From: Paralithodes platypus | Taxonomy: Eukaryota; Arthropoda; Malacostraca; Decapoda; Lithodidae | Reading direction: 5' to 3' | DNA length: 64,000 nucleotides | Assembly (NCBI GenBank): GCA_032716605.1 | Contig: CM064539.1 | Span: forward strand, 3,297,550 to 3,361,549 | Part shown: positions 43,548-53,936 of the stretch, one piece after another | Position numbering within the stretch: the stretch's first letter is position 1 | Layout: every line of letters begins with the position of its first letter | Program-made: the position numbers and the translations under genes | Notes under the pieces: generated by a model | The model's input: the letters and a program-made list of their open reading frames with translations, nothing else | Told to the model about the DNA's origin: nothing | Databases searched by the model: none

Positions 43548-43870
43548 GCAGTAATAATAGTAACTCAAGGAATAAAAACGAAAAAACAAAAATACACAAA
43601 TAATGCAAGCCAAAAACAAAACTAATTTTACAAACAATTTGATTAAATTAAATATTATAAATCAAATGAAAACATATTATGATAGTAAAATATGATAGTT
43701 TTTTCTACGGTGATAATACAGTATATGTATTTTTTATATTGGAAGATAATTTATTGTACAAATTTCGCGCATGTTATTCAGAATATTGCATAACAATTTT
43801 GTGTTTCTCTTTCATATGTTGTGAAAGTTTACTAACATTTTGTGTGGAAGGTTTCCTACATGATTAGTAT
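43548..43870. other. AT-rich, no feature
   Basis: A short 62-codon frame only. No recognised motif. Confidence 0.4.
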
Positions 43871-43871
43871 G

Positions 43872-44006
43872 TGTTTTCCACCAACCAACTTCTCCTCTAA
43901 ACTCAATTAATGAAGTCAACAAACACATGTGGCCCTCCAAGGACTCGAACCTAGGATACTCACATCGAAATTCCGCGCACTTATGCATTAGGCTATCAAG
44001 ACAGTG
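43872..44006 (-). mobile_element. tRNA-derived SINE
   Basis: Best-preserved copy of the family at 16781. The minus strand reads CTTGATAGCCTAATGCATAA (A-box), CCTAGGTTCGAGTCCTTGG (B-box T-arm), GGCCACATGTGTTTGTTGAC, then TTAATTGAGTTTAGAGG and GGTTGGTGGAAAACAC. Confidence 0.75.
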
Positions 44007-44039
44007 AGATATTCTGCAGAAGATTTCTTACTTTGAGGG

Positions 44040-44827
44040 AGAAATAAAGAGGTACAAGGAGGAGAAAGAGGGAGGGAGGATTGCCATTCGTCATGCTGAT
44101 GGAAAGGGAGGATAACAGGCTTGATGGTTGGAAGAAGGTGGGGAGGGAACTGGGTGAGAGGGGGGAGGTGAGGGGTGGCAGGGGGTGGGAGGGAAGTGGG
44201 TGAGGGGCGAAGGAGGTGCAGGAGGGGGGAGGTGAGGGACAGAGAAGGGGGGGGGGGGGGGGGGAGGGGGACGGGTGAGAGGGGCGATGGGGGTGGTGAG
44301 GGGAGGTAAGGGAGAGAGGAGGGGAGAAAGGTGGAAGGAAGTGAAAGCTAGGGGAGGAAGGACATGAGGGGGAGAAGGGGAGGGGAGGGAACTGGGTGAG
44401 AGTGGCGAAGGAGGTGGGAGGGGGGAGGTGAGGGGTAGCAGGAGGTAAGGGAGAGAAGAGGGAAGAAGGATGGAAGGAAGTGAAAGGAGAGGAAGTATGT
44501 GAGGGGAGGAGAAGATGATGGAAGGGGCAGGAAGTTGAAACGGGGGAAAGGGCTGGGAGGAGGAAAGCCAGGACAGGGGAAGGGAGGAAGGAGGAGATGG
44601 AAGGGAACAGAACAAAAAGGTAGTTGAAAGGGAAGGACAGATGGTAAGAAGGGAAAGAGGTTGAATGGAAGTGGAGGAGGAAAGCCAGGGCAGGGGAAGG
44701 GAGAGGGAGGTGAGAGGGGAGAGAAGATGGAAGGCAGCAGGAAAGAAAAGAGAAGCTAGTTGCAGGGGAGGGGAGAGGGGTGGAAGATGGTGAGAAGGGA
44801 AGGAGGTTGAATGGGAGGAGAGATGAG
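44040..44827. repeat. GGGAGG/GAAGG purine-rich tract
   Basis: Nearly 800 bases with almost no pyrimidines on the + strand: GGGGAGGTGAGGGG, GGTGGGAGGG and a G run at 44247-44263. Loose about 170-bp repetition (AACTGGGTGAGAG recurs at 44149 and 44389). Strong potential for G-quadruplex or triplex DNA. The Pro/Ser-rich minus frame is an artefact. Confidence 0.85.
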
Positions 44828-45184
44828 TTAAAGGGGGATGGTTCACTTTTTGATCAATATTTGCATGTATTCATAATTTTTCTAGTTTCCTCCCTAGACC
44901 TCCCTCAAATTAAAAAAATATCCATTAGATTCCCCTTCTAGATTAATTTGTACATTTTTCGGTAGAAAAATTTCCCGGCCAAAGGCCGGTTCTTCCAACA
45001 TTACAGGCTCACTATTGTTCGCCAGGGAAAAAATCGACACCTAAATAGCATGAAAGGTCTAAATATTGACGAAGAAATAGGGCGACAGGTCTTAAAATCG
45101 ACTAACTAATGGGGCAAATATCTTAAAACCTCAAAACTAATGGGGCTAAGCACGAGGGAGAAAGTTGTCCAGAAAGCAGGCCCA
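44828..45184 (-). mobile_element. Family A' element (A11)
   Basis: TTAAAGGGGGATGGTTCAC at the left, then TTTCCTCCCTAGACCTCC, TTTTTCGGTAGAAAAA and the core in a decayed form (GGCTCACTATTGTTCGCC). The right end lacks TTAA. Confidence 0.7.
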
Positions 45185-45225
45185 AAGGAGGGGAGAGGGG
45201 GCAGGACAGGGGTGGAAGAAGGGTG

Positions 45226-45452
45226 TTAAGGGCCCCCACCTCGCATGTTTTTCTCTTTCTCTCCCTCTCTCTTTGGTTTGTATCAATTCGGCCCCATTCA
45301 GCCTATTGTTAAGACGTTTATCCCCATCCAGGTATTAATATTTTCCTGGCGAGCGGTAGCGAGCCAGCATACATATATATTTGTTTTGACAGCAAGCTAA
45401 ATTTGTAAATTTTTCGATAGAAAAATTTCTCCGGCGAAGCCGGATTTCTCCG
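45226..45452. mobile_element. Family C element, left half only (C7)
   Basis: TTAAGGGCCCCCACCTCGC, the left arm and the central hairpins are present. The sequence breaks right after CCGGATTTCTCCGGCTTC and the inverted right arm is missing. Confidence 0.75.
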
Positions 45453-45539
45453 GCTTCTGGGGTAGAAGAAGGTGAGAAGGGAGAGAAGATGGAAGGGGTA
45501 AGGAGAGAGGGAGAGGAGATGGAAGGAAGCAGGAGATAT

Positions 45540-45720
45540 TTTGATTTGATTTGATTTGATTCTTTATTGAGATAGTACAAATACATACAATTACAAATAC
45601 ATTGTCTCAAAAAGGGCAAAGGTGATTATACATTCCTTTACCCTACTCATATTATACTTATATCATATGTATGTATATACACAAATTAACAACACATGAA
45701 ATATACATCTTAGAATAACA
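45540..45720 (-). mobile_element. LINE/SINE 3' end with (TCAAA)n tail
   Basis: On the minus strand the sequence ends CTATCTCAATAAAGAATC followed by four AAATC-type repeats. So there is an AATAAA signal directly before a pentanucleotide tail, as in some non-LTR elements. The upstream body (to about 45720) is short and not identified. Confidence 0.6.
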
Positions 45721-46020
45721 GGAGAGAGGGTAAGGAGGGGAGCTGGGGCAGGAGAGAGGGGGGGGGGGGAGAGGAGATAAGGGGGGAGGGGTGAATCCGT
45801 CAGCCTGGGTCGTGATTAATTACAGAGCCTCAAGCTGATGACGCCCCCCCCCCCCCCCCCTCCTTGACATGAGATGGGGGGGGGGGGGAGTGAGGGTACA
45901 AAGGGGCTGCGGGCTACAAAGAGGGGAGGGTTGGGGGTACCAGTAGTGTGAGGTGGTGGTGGGGGGTGGGGGTACAAAGAGGGGAAGGGTGGGGGGTGAG
46001 GTGATTGGAAATTAAATGGC
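45721..46020. repeat. G-rich and C-run low-complexity DNA
   Basis: GGGGGAGAGG tracts, a C run at 45845-45860, G runs at 45877-45887 and 45960s. No gene. Confidence 0.85.
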
Positions 46021-46041
46021 TGCCCTCATTTCCCTAACGTG

Positions 46042-46563
46042 CTTAACTTTATGACTGTCGCAGGTATACTTCTAAAGTTGTATACATATGATGCCACCAT
46101 ATATCTGACCCCTGGAAACGACTCGTCAAAGTGCTCTAGACCACTTCCTTCTACTCTCACTATTAACTTTCCCAACATTCGTGGTCTTTCCTCTAACTTC
46201 CACTCTGTGGAACACCACCTCTCCTCTGCCAACCCTGATGTTCTCTTTCTCACCTAAACCCAGTTGTCTGGGGCTACTGACAGCAAACCCTTCTCTGCAT
46301 CCTCCTGCTATTTCTATCATTAGTTTCTAGCTAAAGGTGGATGTTGCATCTGGGTACGCAACAATCTTGCTTTCTCTCGTGTTCCCAACTTAGATTCTTC
46401 TGAATTCTCAACTCTCTGGCTAAAGCGTTGTTGCCACTCTCAAACTAAATATTTCTGCGCTGTTTATCTCTCCCCTAATTCTACTGACCATCCAAAATTC
46501 TTTGACTATATTACTTCTAAAGTTGAATACATTCTATCTACTCCCAGCAGCTCATGTTCTGTC
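46042..46563 (+). pseudogene. Jockey-like LINE endonuclease relic
   Basis: An N-terminal endonuclease segment of the same family as 24588-25677: INFPNIRGLSSNFHSVEHHL, NPDVLFLT then a TAA in place of the catalytic-region Glu codon, TQLSGATDSKPFSA, KGGCCIWVRNNLAF, DSSEFSTLWLK, FCAVYLSPNSTDHPKFFDYI. It ends around 46563 before GDFN. Other stops occur near 46321. Confidence 0.8.
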
Positions 46564-46875
46564 CTGATCTTGCAGTCAACTAGGTTTAGAATAACTCTGA
46601 TGTACAGTTGCCCAGATAAGTTTTGTTCCTCGTTGTGATCTTATGTATGGAAGTAAAATCGTATGAATTAATTGTGAGTGTGGTTACTTGTATTCAATTA
46701 GTTGAGTGATCAGATAAATTATAACTACTGCATAAGAAATTGCATTCGTATTTCAATCAAATGCATTATAATATATATCCATGTATAAGATCACGGAGAG
46801 GAACAGAACTTATGTGGGCAACTGTACATAAGAATTTAGAGAGAGAGAGAGAGAGAGAGGTGACACAAATTATGG
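46564..46875. other. No gene; short (GA)n
   Basis: Unique AT-rich sequence with a GA run at 46839-46860. Confidence 0.5.
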
Positions 46876-47300
46876 TACAGTCGGCCTAATAAGTGATGTA
46901 TCGGCACCAAGTAATGTTTTGATCAATAATTGGTATCAGCAATTTCTAAAACTTGATTTATTCGTTTCGAGTGAGATATACAAACATGACCCTACACTAA
47001 CCCACCTTATTCAACATTTGACAGACATTAATACAGCTCAGAGAGAACCAGGCGTAATGACAGCTGAGACATGACTTAAGGCGGTATCACACGAGCGCTT
47101 TTTCACTCAACATTTATCCTCAACACTGGTCGCTTACGTGGTCAACATATAAAATATTTCATTGCCTAAATTCATCTACCATCAGTCTAGTTTCCGATAC
47201 CAGTGCAAAATATTTCAGAAATGTTGCCAGAATTTTTTTGATCATCGAATGTTGACTATAAAAGCTCTCGTGCAATACCGGCATTATTAGCGCGACCGTA
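46876..47300. mobile_element. Family F MITE carrying a nested G element (F2)
   Basis: Left GTACAGTCGGCCTAATAAGT and right TTATTAGCGCGACCGTA, TA at both edges. The F body is split at 47078/47284 by the G2 insertion. Without it the F copy would be about 217 bp, matching F1 and F3. Confidence 0.8.
47079..47283. mobile_element. Family G MITE with TTA duplication (G2)
   Basis: 205 bp with imperfect inverted ends, AGGCGGTATCACACGAGCGC and TGCCGGTATTGCACGAGAGC (right end complemented). The TTA at 47076-47078 is repeated at 47284-47286, and joining the flanks restores the intact F terminus (GACTTATTAGCG). A three-base TWA duplication is characteristic of PIF/Harbinger. Confidence 0.85.
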
Positions 47301-47845
47301 CAAGTGTTGGTGGTTGGAGCAGTAGGTTTGTGTGAGAGGGAGAAGGAGTGGGTGTGTTGGGATGCCAGCCAGCAGTGTCGCTATTGATTTATTGCGTAGG
47401 TTTTGCATATATGTGTGTGTGTAGGTTTTGAATGATCCATGAGTCTGGTTTTGTGCTGCTGTGTGTGGATGTTAGCTTGGGTGGATCTGTGTGTTTGTGT
47501 GTGTATCTGTTCATTGGGTGTGCCATTTTATGCGAGACATTCGAGTAGTGATTGTAGGCCAAAATCTCCTCTGAAGATAGGCGAATGTAATAAGTCCTAA
47601 TAAGCTGGTCTTAAAGAGATTGTTTGCTGGTCTATTCCGTCTATAACGTAAGCCATAGAAGACAGTGATTTGTTTGTAATTTTTTATTTTTCATGTCGTT
47701 TTCAGTGCACCCCATTCAGTTTCAATTCTAATATTGCTAATGCTTGGAGTGCTCTTGCTAATGGAGTTGTTATTGTGAGTGAGATTCTGAAGTTTAGAGC
47801 AAGGCAAGACCAAGTTTGCGTTTACTTAGTAAGGAAGGTAAGTTG

Positions 47846-47880
<35 letters not shown>
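47301..47880. other. No gene; short GT and TA repeats
   Basis: GT-rich stretches near 47410-47510 and a (TA)n run at about 47849-47881 next to the LINE tail. The rest is unique. Confidence 0.5.
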
Positions 47881-47885
<5 letters not shown>

Positions 47886-47892
47886 GTATATA

Positions 47893-48470
47893 TCATCATC
47901 ATCATCATCATCTCCGACGCCTTGCTTCCCCCTGGGAAACCCCCACTAGAGGATGGCCATGACAGAAACGTCTCCAAGCTACTTTGTCAAGACACGCCTC
48001 CTTTGCCCGTGCCACAATGCCCCTTCCACTACGTGGAAGTTTTTCTTCAATATATTTTTCCACTTTCTTTTCCCATACCATAGGTGGTCTTCCACTACTA
48101 GCGGTTCCACTCACCTGACTCCCATATATCTTTCTTGGCATTCTGTCTTCATCCATTCTCTGAACATGACCATACCACCTCAAAGTACTTCTCTTTATCC
48201 ACTCAACCACACCACAATCAATGCCCAAAGCCTGATCTTCCATTCCAAAGGACTCGTACACTTCCCTATTACTTGGCCCATCTAGCCTATTCATGCCAGC
48301 TGCCATTCTGAAAAAGCTCATCTCCACAGCTCTTAGTTTGAAGAGGTCCTCGTCACTTGCCGTCCATGTCTCGCTTCCATACGAGAGTGTTGGGAGCAGC
48401 GCACTGTTTCTCAGTGACTTTTTGACTTCCTGGCTAACCATTCTTCCTTTGAGAATACTATCAGGTATAT
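47893..48470 (-). pseudogene. LINE pol C-terminal fragment with (GAT)n tail
   Basis: The minus-strand frame 47908-48441 (177 codons) encodes the post-RT region: LLPTLSYGSETWTASDED, LRAVEMSFFRMAAGMNRLD, RSTLRWYGHVQRMDEDRMP, and a basic end with GQGEARRRR-like residues. It ends just before a GAT repeat tail (47893-47909). It is 5'-truncated, so it lacks the catalytic domain, but the remaining frame is uninterrupted, indicating a fairly young insertion. Related to, but distinct from, the family at 61330. Confidence 0.8.
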
Positions 48471-49044
48471 ATATATATAATTTCTTACCAAAGTTTTATA
48501 AATTCTGCCCCTGATGATATGTTGGCATCCCATCGTTGTGCTATATCAGTCACTTACAATATAGGCGAGTAAACGCTCCCCGTATACCGGCCTGGATAGT
48601 AAGAAAATAGGTCTTGATTGAGTGATTTTGAATAGTGTTGGTGGATAGAAAATGATCGTGTGTGGTGTGGGTAGTAATTATTTAGTGGCTTGAGTGGATG
48701 ATGCGTGATCGTGGATGGAAAGTGTGGATATAGTGAGCTATATCACACCTGGACTTCCTGGTTAGGCTAGTTAACTAAAACCGAGACACCGGGGCAAGGT
48801 CACTGATTTCGCAATGAGTCACAAAAATGAGTTAACACCATGTTTGTTTGTCGCTCACGCAGACACGGTAACCTTCCGCCCGGACCCATTCCATTCTTCT
48901 CAGTCCTCACAGTTCTCCCTCGTTTTCTTTGGTGTCCTAATGACTTCTCTTTAGTCATGCAGGTTGTTCGGTCATTATCACTCGACGAAGATCAACTAGA
49001 GGAAGTAAATGGCTGATTGATCCGTTTGTTTACTTTAGAATTTG
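48471..49044. other. No recognisable feature
   Basis: Unique sequence with no long frames. Confidence 0.4.
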
Positions 49045-49175
49045 TATTTAGTTGTTTGTGTGTACGTGGTTTTCTGTTGTGTTGTCCCTATTCTGGCTCT
49101 GTTTTTAGTCCCCCCCCCCCCCCAAAAAAAAAGGAAAAGTGGGGATTGGGCCTGAGTATATACAGTACATAGAAT
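49045..49175 (+). repeat. Dispersed repeat M (M2)
   Basis: Shares TTTTCTGTTGT, TGTCCCTATTCTGGCTCTG, a C run with A run, and GGAAAAGTGGGGATTGGGCC with M1. Confidence 0.65.
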
Positions 49176-49327
49176 ATATTGATCTGTTTGTTTACTTTAT
49201 ATACTGTCTGAACGTGTTGAAGAAACATGGATGTTTACACACTGAAGCTATGCGTTATCATATAAGTTAAAGGTTCATCTTTTTGTTTTTATCTTTGTAA
49301 TCGTGTTCTTTCATACACTATTTTTGT

Positions 49328-49768
49328 TTAACACTTACGGTGCGGGCATGTTTCCGCCTATTTCCGCCATATTAGGGCTCATTCAGGCACCCCTGATTGG
49401 TTAGGGAAGTGTCTGCATGAAATGATACGTATTTAGGCGAAAACTAGAAGAAAATAGCTACAAATTGACGCCAGAACGAGCTTCGTAGCTCGCGAGTTTC
49501 ACCCGCAGCGCTACCATAGACATTCGCCATAATGAGCAATTCTCACTAATGTCGCGGTATTTTTATCTTTGGCAGCATTGTATATCTAGCGAGAGTCTGA
49601 CTCAGACCGTTCAGTGTACCGAGCGGCTGCCTGGGAGGAGGACGGGTACCCTGTCGCGCTCTCGCTCCCTCGCACTCGATTTTACAGGCTTTAAGAGGCT
49701 TTAAAAACCTGTAGATTGCTGTAAATTGCCATGGAGTTCTGGAACGTTTCCCGCAGGGAAAGGGTTAA
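49328..49768. mobile_element. Family N TTAA element, full copy (N2)
   Basis: TTAACACTTACGGTGCGGGC at the left, CCCGCAGGGAAAGGGTTAA at the right, 441 bp. The second half matches 1-223. The left end has only weak inverted similarity to the right. Non-coding. Confidence 0.7.
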
Positions 49769-49822
49769 TACAATTTTGAGTTACAATTCTCTCGCATTCA
49801 TACATTTTCATAATTAATTTAG

Positions 49823-49951
49823 CCAATCATGCCGAGACAATCATGCCGAGACAATCATGCCGAGACAATCATGCCGAGACAATCATGCCGAGCCAATCAT
49901 GCCGAGACAATCATGCCGAGACAATCATGCCGAGACAATCATGCCGAGACA
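49823..49951. repeat. 14-bp array
   Basis: Nine copies of GCCGAGACAATCAT with one GAGCC variant. Confidence 0.95.
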
Positions 49952-49978
49952 AAAATATGAGATGCATAATCATGAGCA

Positions 49979-50213
49979 TTAACCCTTTCACGCATTTATG
50001 ATTTAGAGGTTGCCAGATTAGCAATAAGAAATAGAGTTCTCTCACTCTTATAATTACCTCTCCAAAATTAGTTTTCTGCCCACAGCTAACTTAAAGACAA
50101 CTGCAGAGGTTGAAGTAACTAAACTAAAGGTTTCTAAATACCCCTGATGGTAACAAAGGCTTTAAAGTATCCCCAATAGGCTCGAAATCGCGTCATATGT
50201 CGGAGAGGGTTAA
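49979..50213. mobile_element. Family D element, compact (D3)
   Basis: TTAACCCTTTCACGCATTTA to GTCGGAGAGGGTTAA, with a single internal unit; 235 bp, the reference length for the family. Confidence 0.85.
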
Positions 50214-50561
50214 TATGGATAAACCCTTAGATGGGTGTATCTTTGAAGCTATTAATTTCAAGTCCTGAAGCACCCTGGATAAAATAAAGCATGGTATTGT
50301 CTCATTTGTGCTTCATATTGAATCAAATGGATGCCTTGTTATTAACAGATATTGGCGGTGTTCTATAATCATATACTCTCTATCGGATGTAAACAAATTG
50401 TGAGGTAACGTCGTACGAGTTGTATTATATAAACATTGCTTAATATTACTAAATAGTGCTAAACACATGTAATTTTGAAATACACCCATAAATTAATCAT
50501 ACTTTAAGTAGGATCGGTTATTATTCTTGTATCATATAAGCAATTATGTTTAGTAGGAGTG
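50214..50561. other. No recognisable feature
   Basis: AT-rich unique sequence. Confidence 0.4.
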
Positions 50562-50776
50562 TTATAGTTTGTTCGCTGTAAGTAGGCGAGAAATCATGCC
50601 CTCTAACCTCTCTAACTCAAAAACGACTAGAGTAATGGAGCTAATATTTATACCATTCGGGAAGGGTCAGCCAGGGAATAGGTGTGAAAAGCTACAGCCC
50701 ATTTCCTTTAGCCCTTTTTGAGTTACAGAGGATAGACATCATGATTTCTCGCCTACTTACAGCGAATAGTCTATAG
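50562..50776. mobile_element. Family H MITE (H2)
   Basis: Inverted arms TATAGTTTGTTCGCTGTAAG and CTTACAGCGAATAGTCTATA, with AACTCAAAAACGACTAGAG opposite CCCTTTTTGAGTTACAGAG. Best-formed copy of the family. Confidence 0.8.
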
Positions 50777-50920
50777 CACAACTAGTGACCAAAATTAAAT
50801 AATTAAATCACTATAGAACAATACTTACGGTTTATGATAAGGACACTGAAGGAAAAATCAATATTGGGAAAAGTATAGCAAGCCAAAATAATATAATAAC
50901 AGTGGGGGACCCTCACCTTA

Positions 50921-51289
50921 TTAAGGGGGGTCACCGGCATTTGTTTTATATTTCTCTCCTCTTCTCTCTTTCCCTGGCTTGTATCCATTCGGCCCCATTC
51001 AGCCAACTGTTTTAAGACGTTTTTCCCCATCCAGGTGTCGATTTCTTCCTGGCGAGCGATAGCGAGCCAGCATTGTATGAAGAAATCCGGCTTCGCCGGA
51101 GACATTTTTCTATCGAAAAATGTACAAATTTAGCTTGTTGTCAAAGCAAAAATATATATACGCGCAAGGAAAATATTGACACCTGGATGGGGGTAAACGT
51201 CTTAAAACAGTAGGCTGAATGGGGCCGAATGGATACAAGCCAGAGAAAGAGAGAAAACGGAGGGGAAAAAAGCGGGTCACCCCTCTGAA
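50921..51289. mobile_element. Family C element (C8)
   Basis: TTAAGGGGGGTCACCGG at the left. The right end is GGTCACCCCTCTGAA with TTAA mutated to TGAA. The GC hairpin and CATTTTTC-TATC-GAAAAATG are both perfect. The right-arm copy of GGCGAGCG is deleted (GCGCAAGG). Confidence 0.75.
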
Positions 51290-51567
51290 CAGAAAATGTA
51301 AAATGCGTCCATCCAAAGAAAATGGAGGCTCGTAAAAGGGATGAGGAGGGGGAACTCATAATTTCTAAACTCGGAGTTCACGCTTCCGAATTTGTGGGTA
51401 AACAGATGAAAATGATGATGATGATGTGGAGAGAGAGAGAGCGCTGGACCTGGCATTGTGGGTATTGGGTCAGGGAGATAACTGGAATGGGAAGCGGTAG
51501 TTAGCGGCAAAATTGATAACTGTGAAAGAAACAAATATTTAAATAATTTTCAGTGAGAACTTCTGAT

Positions 51568-51570
<3 letters not shown>

Positions 51571-51643
<73 letters not shown>
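51571..51643. repeat. (AC)n microsatellite
   Basis: An uninterrupted dinucleotide run. Confidence 0.95.
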
Positions 51644-51647
<4 letters not shown>

Positions 51648-51664
51648 GGTGACCGGACCACTCA

Positions 51665-51830
51665 ACCAGTAGACCATTTCAACCAGTAGCTCTCAACTAG
51701 TACCAAATCAACCAATACGGTTAGGTTAGGTTAGGTTAGTACTATATGTTGGCACTGGTTTGGTTGGTCTTGGTTGATTTGGCACTGGTTGAAAGCTACT
51801 GGTTGAAATGGTCTACTGGTCGAGATGTCC
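51665..51830. other. Foldback with TTAGG repeats in the loop
   Basis: The left arm (about 51665-51716: ACCAGTAGACCATTTCAACC, AGCTCTCAAC, CAAATCAACCAA) is mirrored by the right arm (about 51776-51830, ending GAAATGGTCTACTGGT). The arms match over about 50 bp with few mismatches. The loop contains GGTTAGGTTAGGTTAGG (51720-51738). Both outer edges are (AC)n tracts. Confidence 0.8.
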
Positions 51831-51834
51831 GGGA

Positions 51835-51837
<3 letters not shown>

Positions 51838-51898
<61 letters not shown>

Positions 51899-51945
51899 CC
51901 CACACATACACACAGCCCACACACACACACACACACAGCCAAGCT

Positions 51946-51999
<54 letters not shown>
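51838..51999. repeat. (AC)n with AGCCCAC/AGCCAAGCTCA interruptions
   Basis: Long AC runs. The unit AGCCAAGCTCAAACACAC occurs twice. His-Thr and Cys-Val frames are artefacts. Confidence 0.95.
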
Positions 52000-52000
<1 letters not shown>

Positions 52001-52189
52001 CCAAGCTCAAACATATAGATTATTATAGAAACACATTTTTCCGACAAAAAATATTCGAAACATATTCGTGGTAAATTTACCGAGGGAAAAAATGTGATAT
52101 GAATATGAATCAAAGGGGAAGAGAGGGGTGAAAAAATAAGAGGCAATCAAGGAGCGGAGAGAAGAAATAATTGGGGGTGGGAAGAGGAA

Positions 52190-52511
52190 GTATTTAGAGA
52201 GAGAGCGAGAGAGAGAGAGAGGGTATTTAGAGAGAGAGAGAGAGTATTTAGAGAGCGAGAGAGTATTTAGAGAGAGAGAGAGAGAGAGTATTTAGAGAGA
52301 GGGAGAGAGAGGGTATTTAGAGAGAGAGAGAGAGAGTGATAGAGGGAGAGAGAGTATTTAGAGAGAGAGAAGGAGAGTATTTAGAGAGAGAGAGAGAGTA
52401 TTTAGAGAGCGAGAGAGTATTTAGAGAGAGAGAGAGAGAGAGTATTTAGAGAGAGGGAGAGAGGGTATTTAGAGAGAGAGAGAGAGAGTAATAGAGGGAG
52501 AGAGAGTATTT

Positions 52512-52549
<38 letters not shown>

Positions 52550-52880
52550 TATTTAGAGAGCGAGAGAGGGTATTTAGAGAGAGAGAGAGGGAGAGAAAGA
52601 GTATTTAGAGAGAGAGAGAGTATTTAGAGAGAGAGAGATAGAGTATTTAGAGAGAGAGAGAGAGAGTATTGAGAGAGAGAGACAGAGAGAGTATTTAGAG
52701 AGAGAGAGAGTATTTAGAGAGAGAGTATTTAGAGAGAGAGAGAGAGTATTTAGAGAGAGAGAGAGTATTTAGAGAGAGAGAGAGAGTAATTAGAGAGAGA
52801 GAGAGAGAGTATTTATAGAGAGAGAGAGAGAGAGAGAGTATTTAGAGAGAGAGAGAGTATTTAGAGAGAGAGCGAGAGAG
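52190..52880. repeat. TATTTAGAGAGAGA array
   Basis: (GA)n runs of varied length punctuated by about 30 TATTTA motifs. A longer block with GTGATAGAGGGAGAGAGAG / GTAATAGAGGGAGAGAGAG recurs (about 52336 and 52488), indicating higher-order duplication of about 150 bp. Confidence 0.9.
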
Positions 52881-53053
52881 AGAGTTAAAATAGGACTTCA
52901 GAGGCTATCAACCCTATTGGATTATGAAGCCAACACACTGTAAGTCAAGAATACCGTCAGGACTGCGAGAACCCCATGGTCCCTTGCAGAGAGAGAGAGA
53001 GAGAGGTGGGGGGGGGGGGTCATTGTTTGGACTCAGAGGTTAGACACGGTAAA

Positions 53054-53267
53054 TTAACCCTTTCTGTACCAGCGACGTCATTTTAACTATATTCCGGCTA
53101 CTGTTAGACGATTTTATCAGTTTACAAAAAGCCTCCAACAATCACCCGGCTTCGAACTATCTCACTTAACCCTTTTTACGACCACAGATCCTTTCTAAAC
53201 TGCACACAATCGTCTAAATATAGCTAGAATACAATTGAAAAGACGTCGCCGGTAATGAAGGGGTTAA
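53054..53267. mobile_element. Family B element, compact reference copy (B6)
   Basis: TTAACCCTTTCTGTACCAGC with GACGTC at the left, GACGTCGCCGGTAATGAAGG with GGTTAA at the right; 214 bp. It contains single copies of the segments that are tandemly expanded in B1 (TGCACACAATCGTCTAAATA) and B2 (TTAGACGATT). Confidence 0.85.
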
Positions 53268-53425
53268 TTAATACATATAAGGTAGTGGATATTTGTCCGG
53301 TATCCTGGAACATACATGAAAGGTCATTACACAACGCAACGAAGCTATGTGGATGGGGGAGACAATAGGCAAAACTGCTTGTGACGAGTGCCTCCCCCAG
53401 AGTTGAAAGAGTGACAGGGCCGAAA

Positions 53426-53590
53426 TCAAGGATTGTTTGAGTAAACATTTTTGGACACACGGAGTTTGAAGATATTTATGTCATAAGATGAGGGAAAGAT
53501 GGATTCAGGGAGAGAGTTCCAGAGCTCAGCTGTCGAATAGAAGAAAGATTGGGAGTAACGTTTCATTCTTGGGTTGGAGAGTTGCCTATG
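53426..53590 (-). pseudogene. Jockey-like LINE pol C-terminus
   Basis: The minus strand encodes RQLSNPRMKRYSQSFF, STAELWNSLPESIFPSS and INIFKLRVSKNVYSNN, then a stop. This is the conserved LWNSLPE tail of jockey-type pol proteins, probably the same family as 24588 and 46042. It is followed (53268-53425) by what looks like its 3' untranslated region. No upstream domains remain because the F element at 53618 lies next to it. Confidence 0.75.
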
Positions 53591-53617
53591 TAAAATGTAA
53601 ACAAACTATATTTCGTG

Positions 53618-53836
53618 TACGGTCGCGCTAATAAGTCATGTCCCAGCTGTCATTACGTTTGGCTTGTGCTGTGCTGTATTAATGTCTGTCAGATTTTGAA
53701 TAGGGTGGGTAATTGTAGGAACATGTTTGTATATTTAACTCGATATGAAGAAATGAAGCTTAGATATTGCTGATACCAATTATTGATCAAAACATACTTG
53801 GTGCCGAGACATCACTAACTTATTAGCGCGATTGTA
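53618..53836. mobile_element. Family F MITE (F3)
   Basis: Left TACGGTCGCGCTAATAAGTC, right CTTATTAGCGCGATTGTA, TA-bounded, 219 bp; reverse orientation relative to F1. Confidence 0.8.
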
Positions 53837-53936
53837 CATCTCGTGTTCCCTACTGTCCGGTCAACCCCCTGATTTAGCGCCTAATAATGTTGACACTTTA
53901 TTATTGAAAAGGTTAAGGTTTAAAGATAGCTGAAAG

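Noticed and set aside
44091..44846. 251-codon Pro/Ser/Leu-rich minus-strand frame
   Set aside because: Product of a purine-only tract, where stop codons on the complementary strand are rare.
47908..48441. Host gene suggested by an uninterrupted 177-codon frame
   Set aside because: RWYGHVQRMDEDRMP and the GAT tail identify it as the C-terminus of a LINE polyprotein.
49823..49951. CRISPR-like array
   Set aside because: Direct 14-bp repeats without spacers in a eukaryotic context; the same reasoning rejects 5634-6147 and 6364-6946.
51720..51738. Telomere
   Set aside because: Only three to four TTAGG units in the loop of a foldback, with ordinary sequence on both sides.
53224..53460. 78-codon minus-strand frame
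   Set aside because: It lies in the probable 3' untranslated region of the jockey-like relic and runs into the B6 element.
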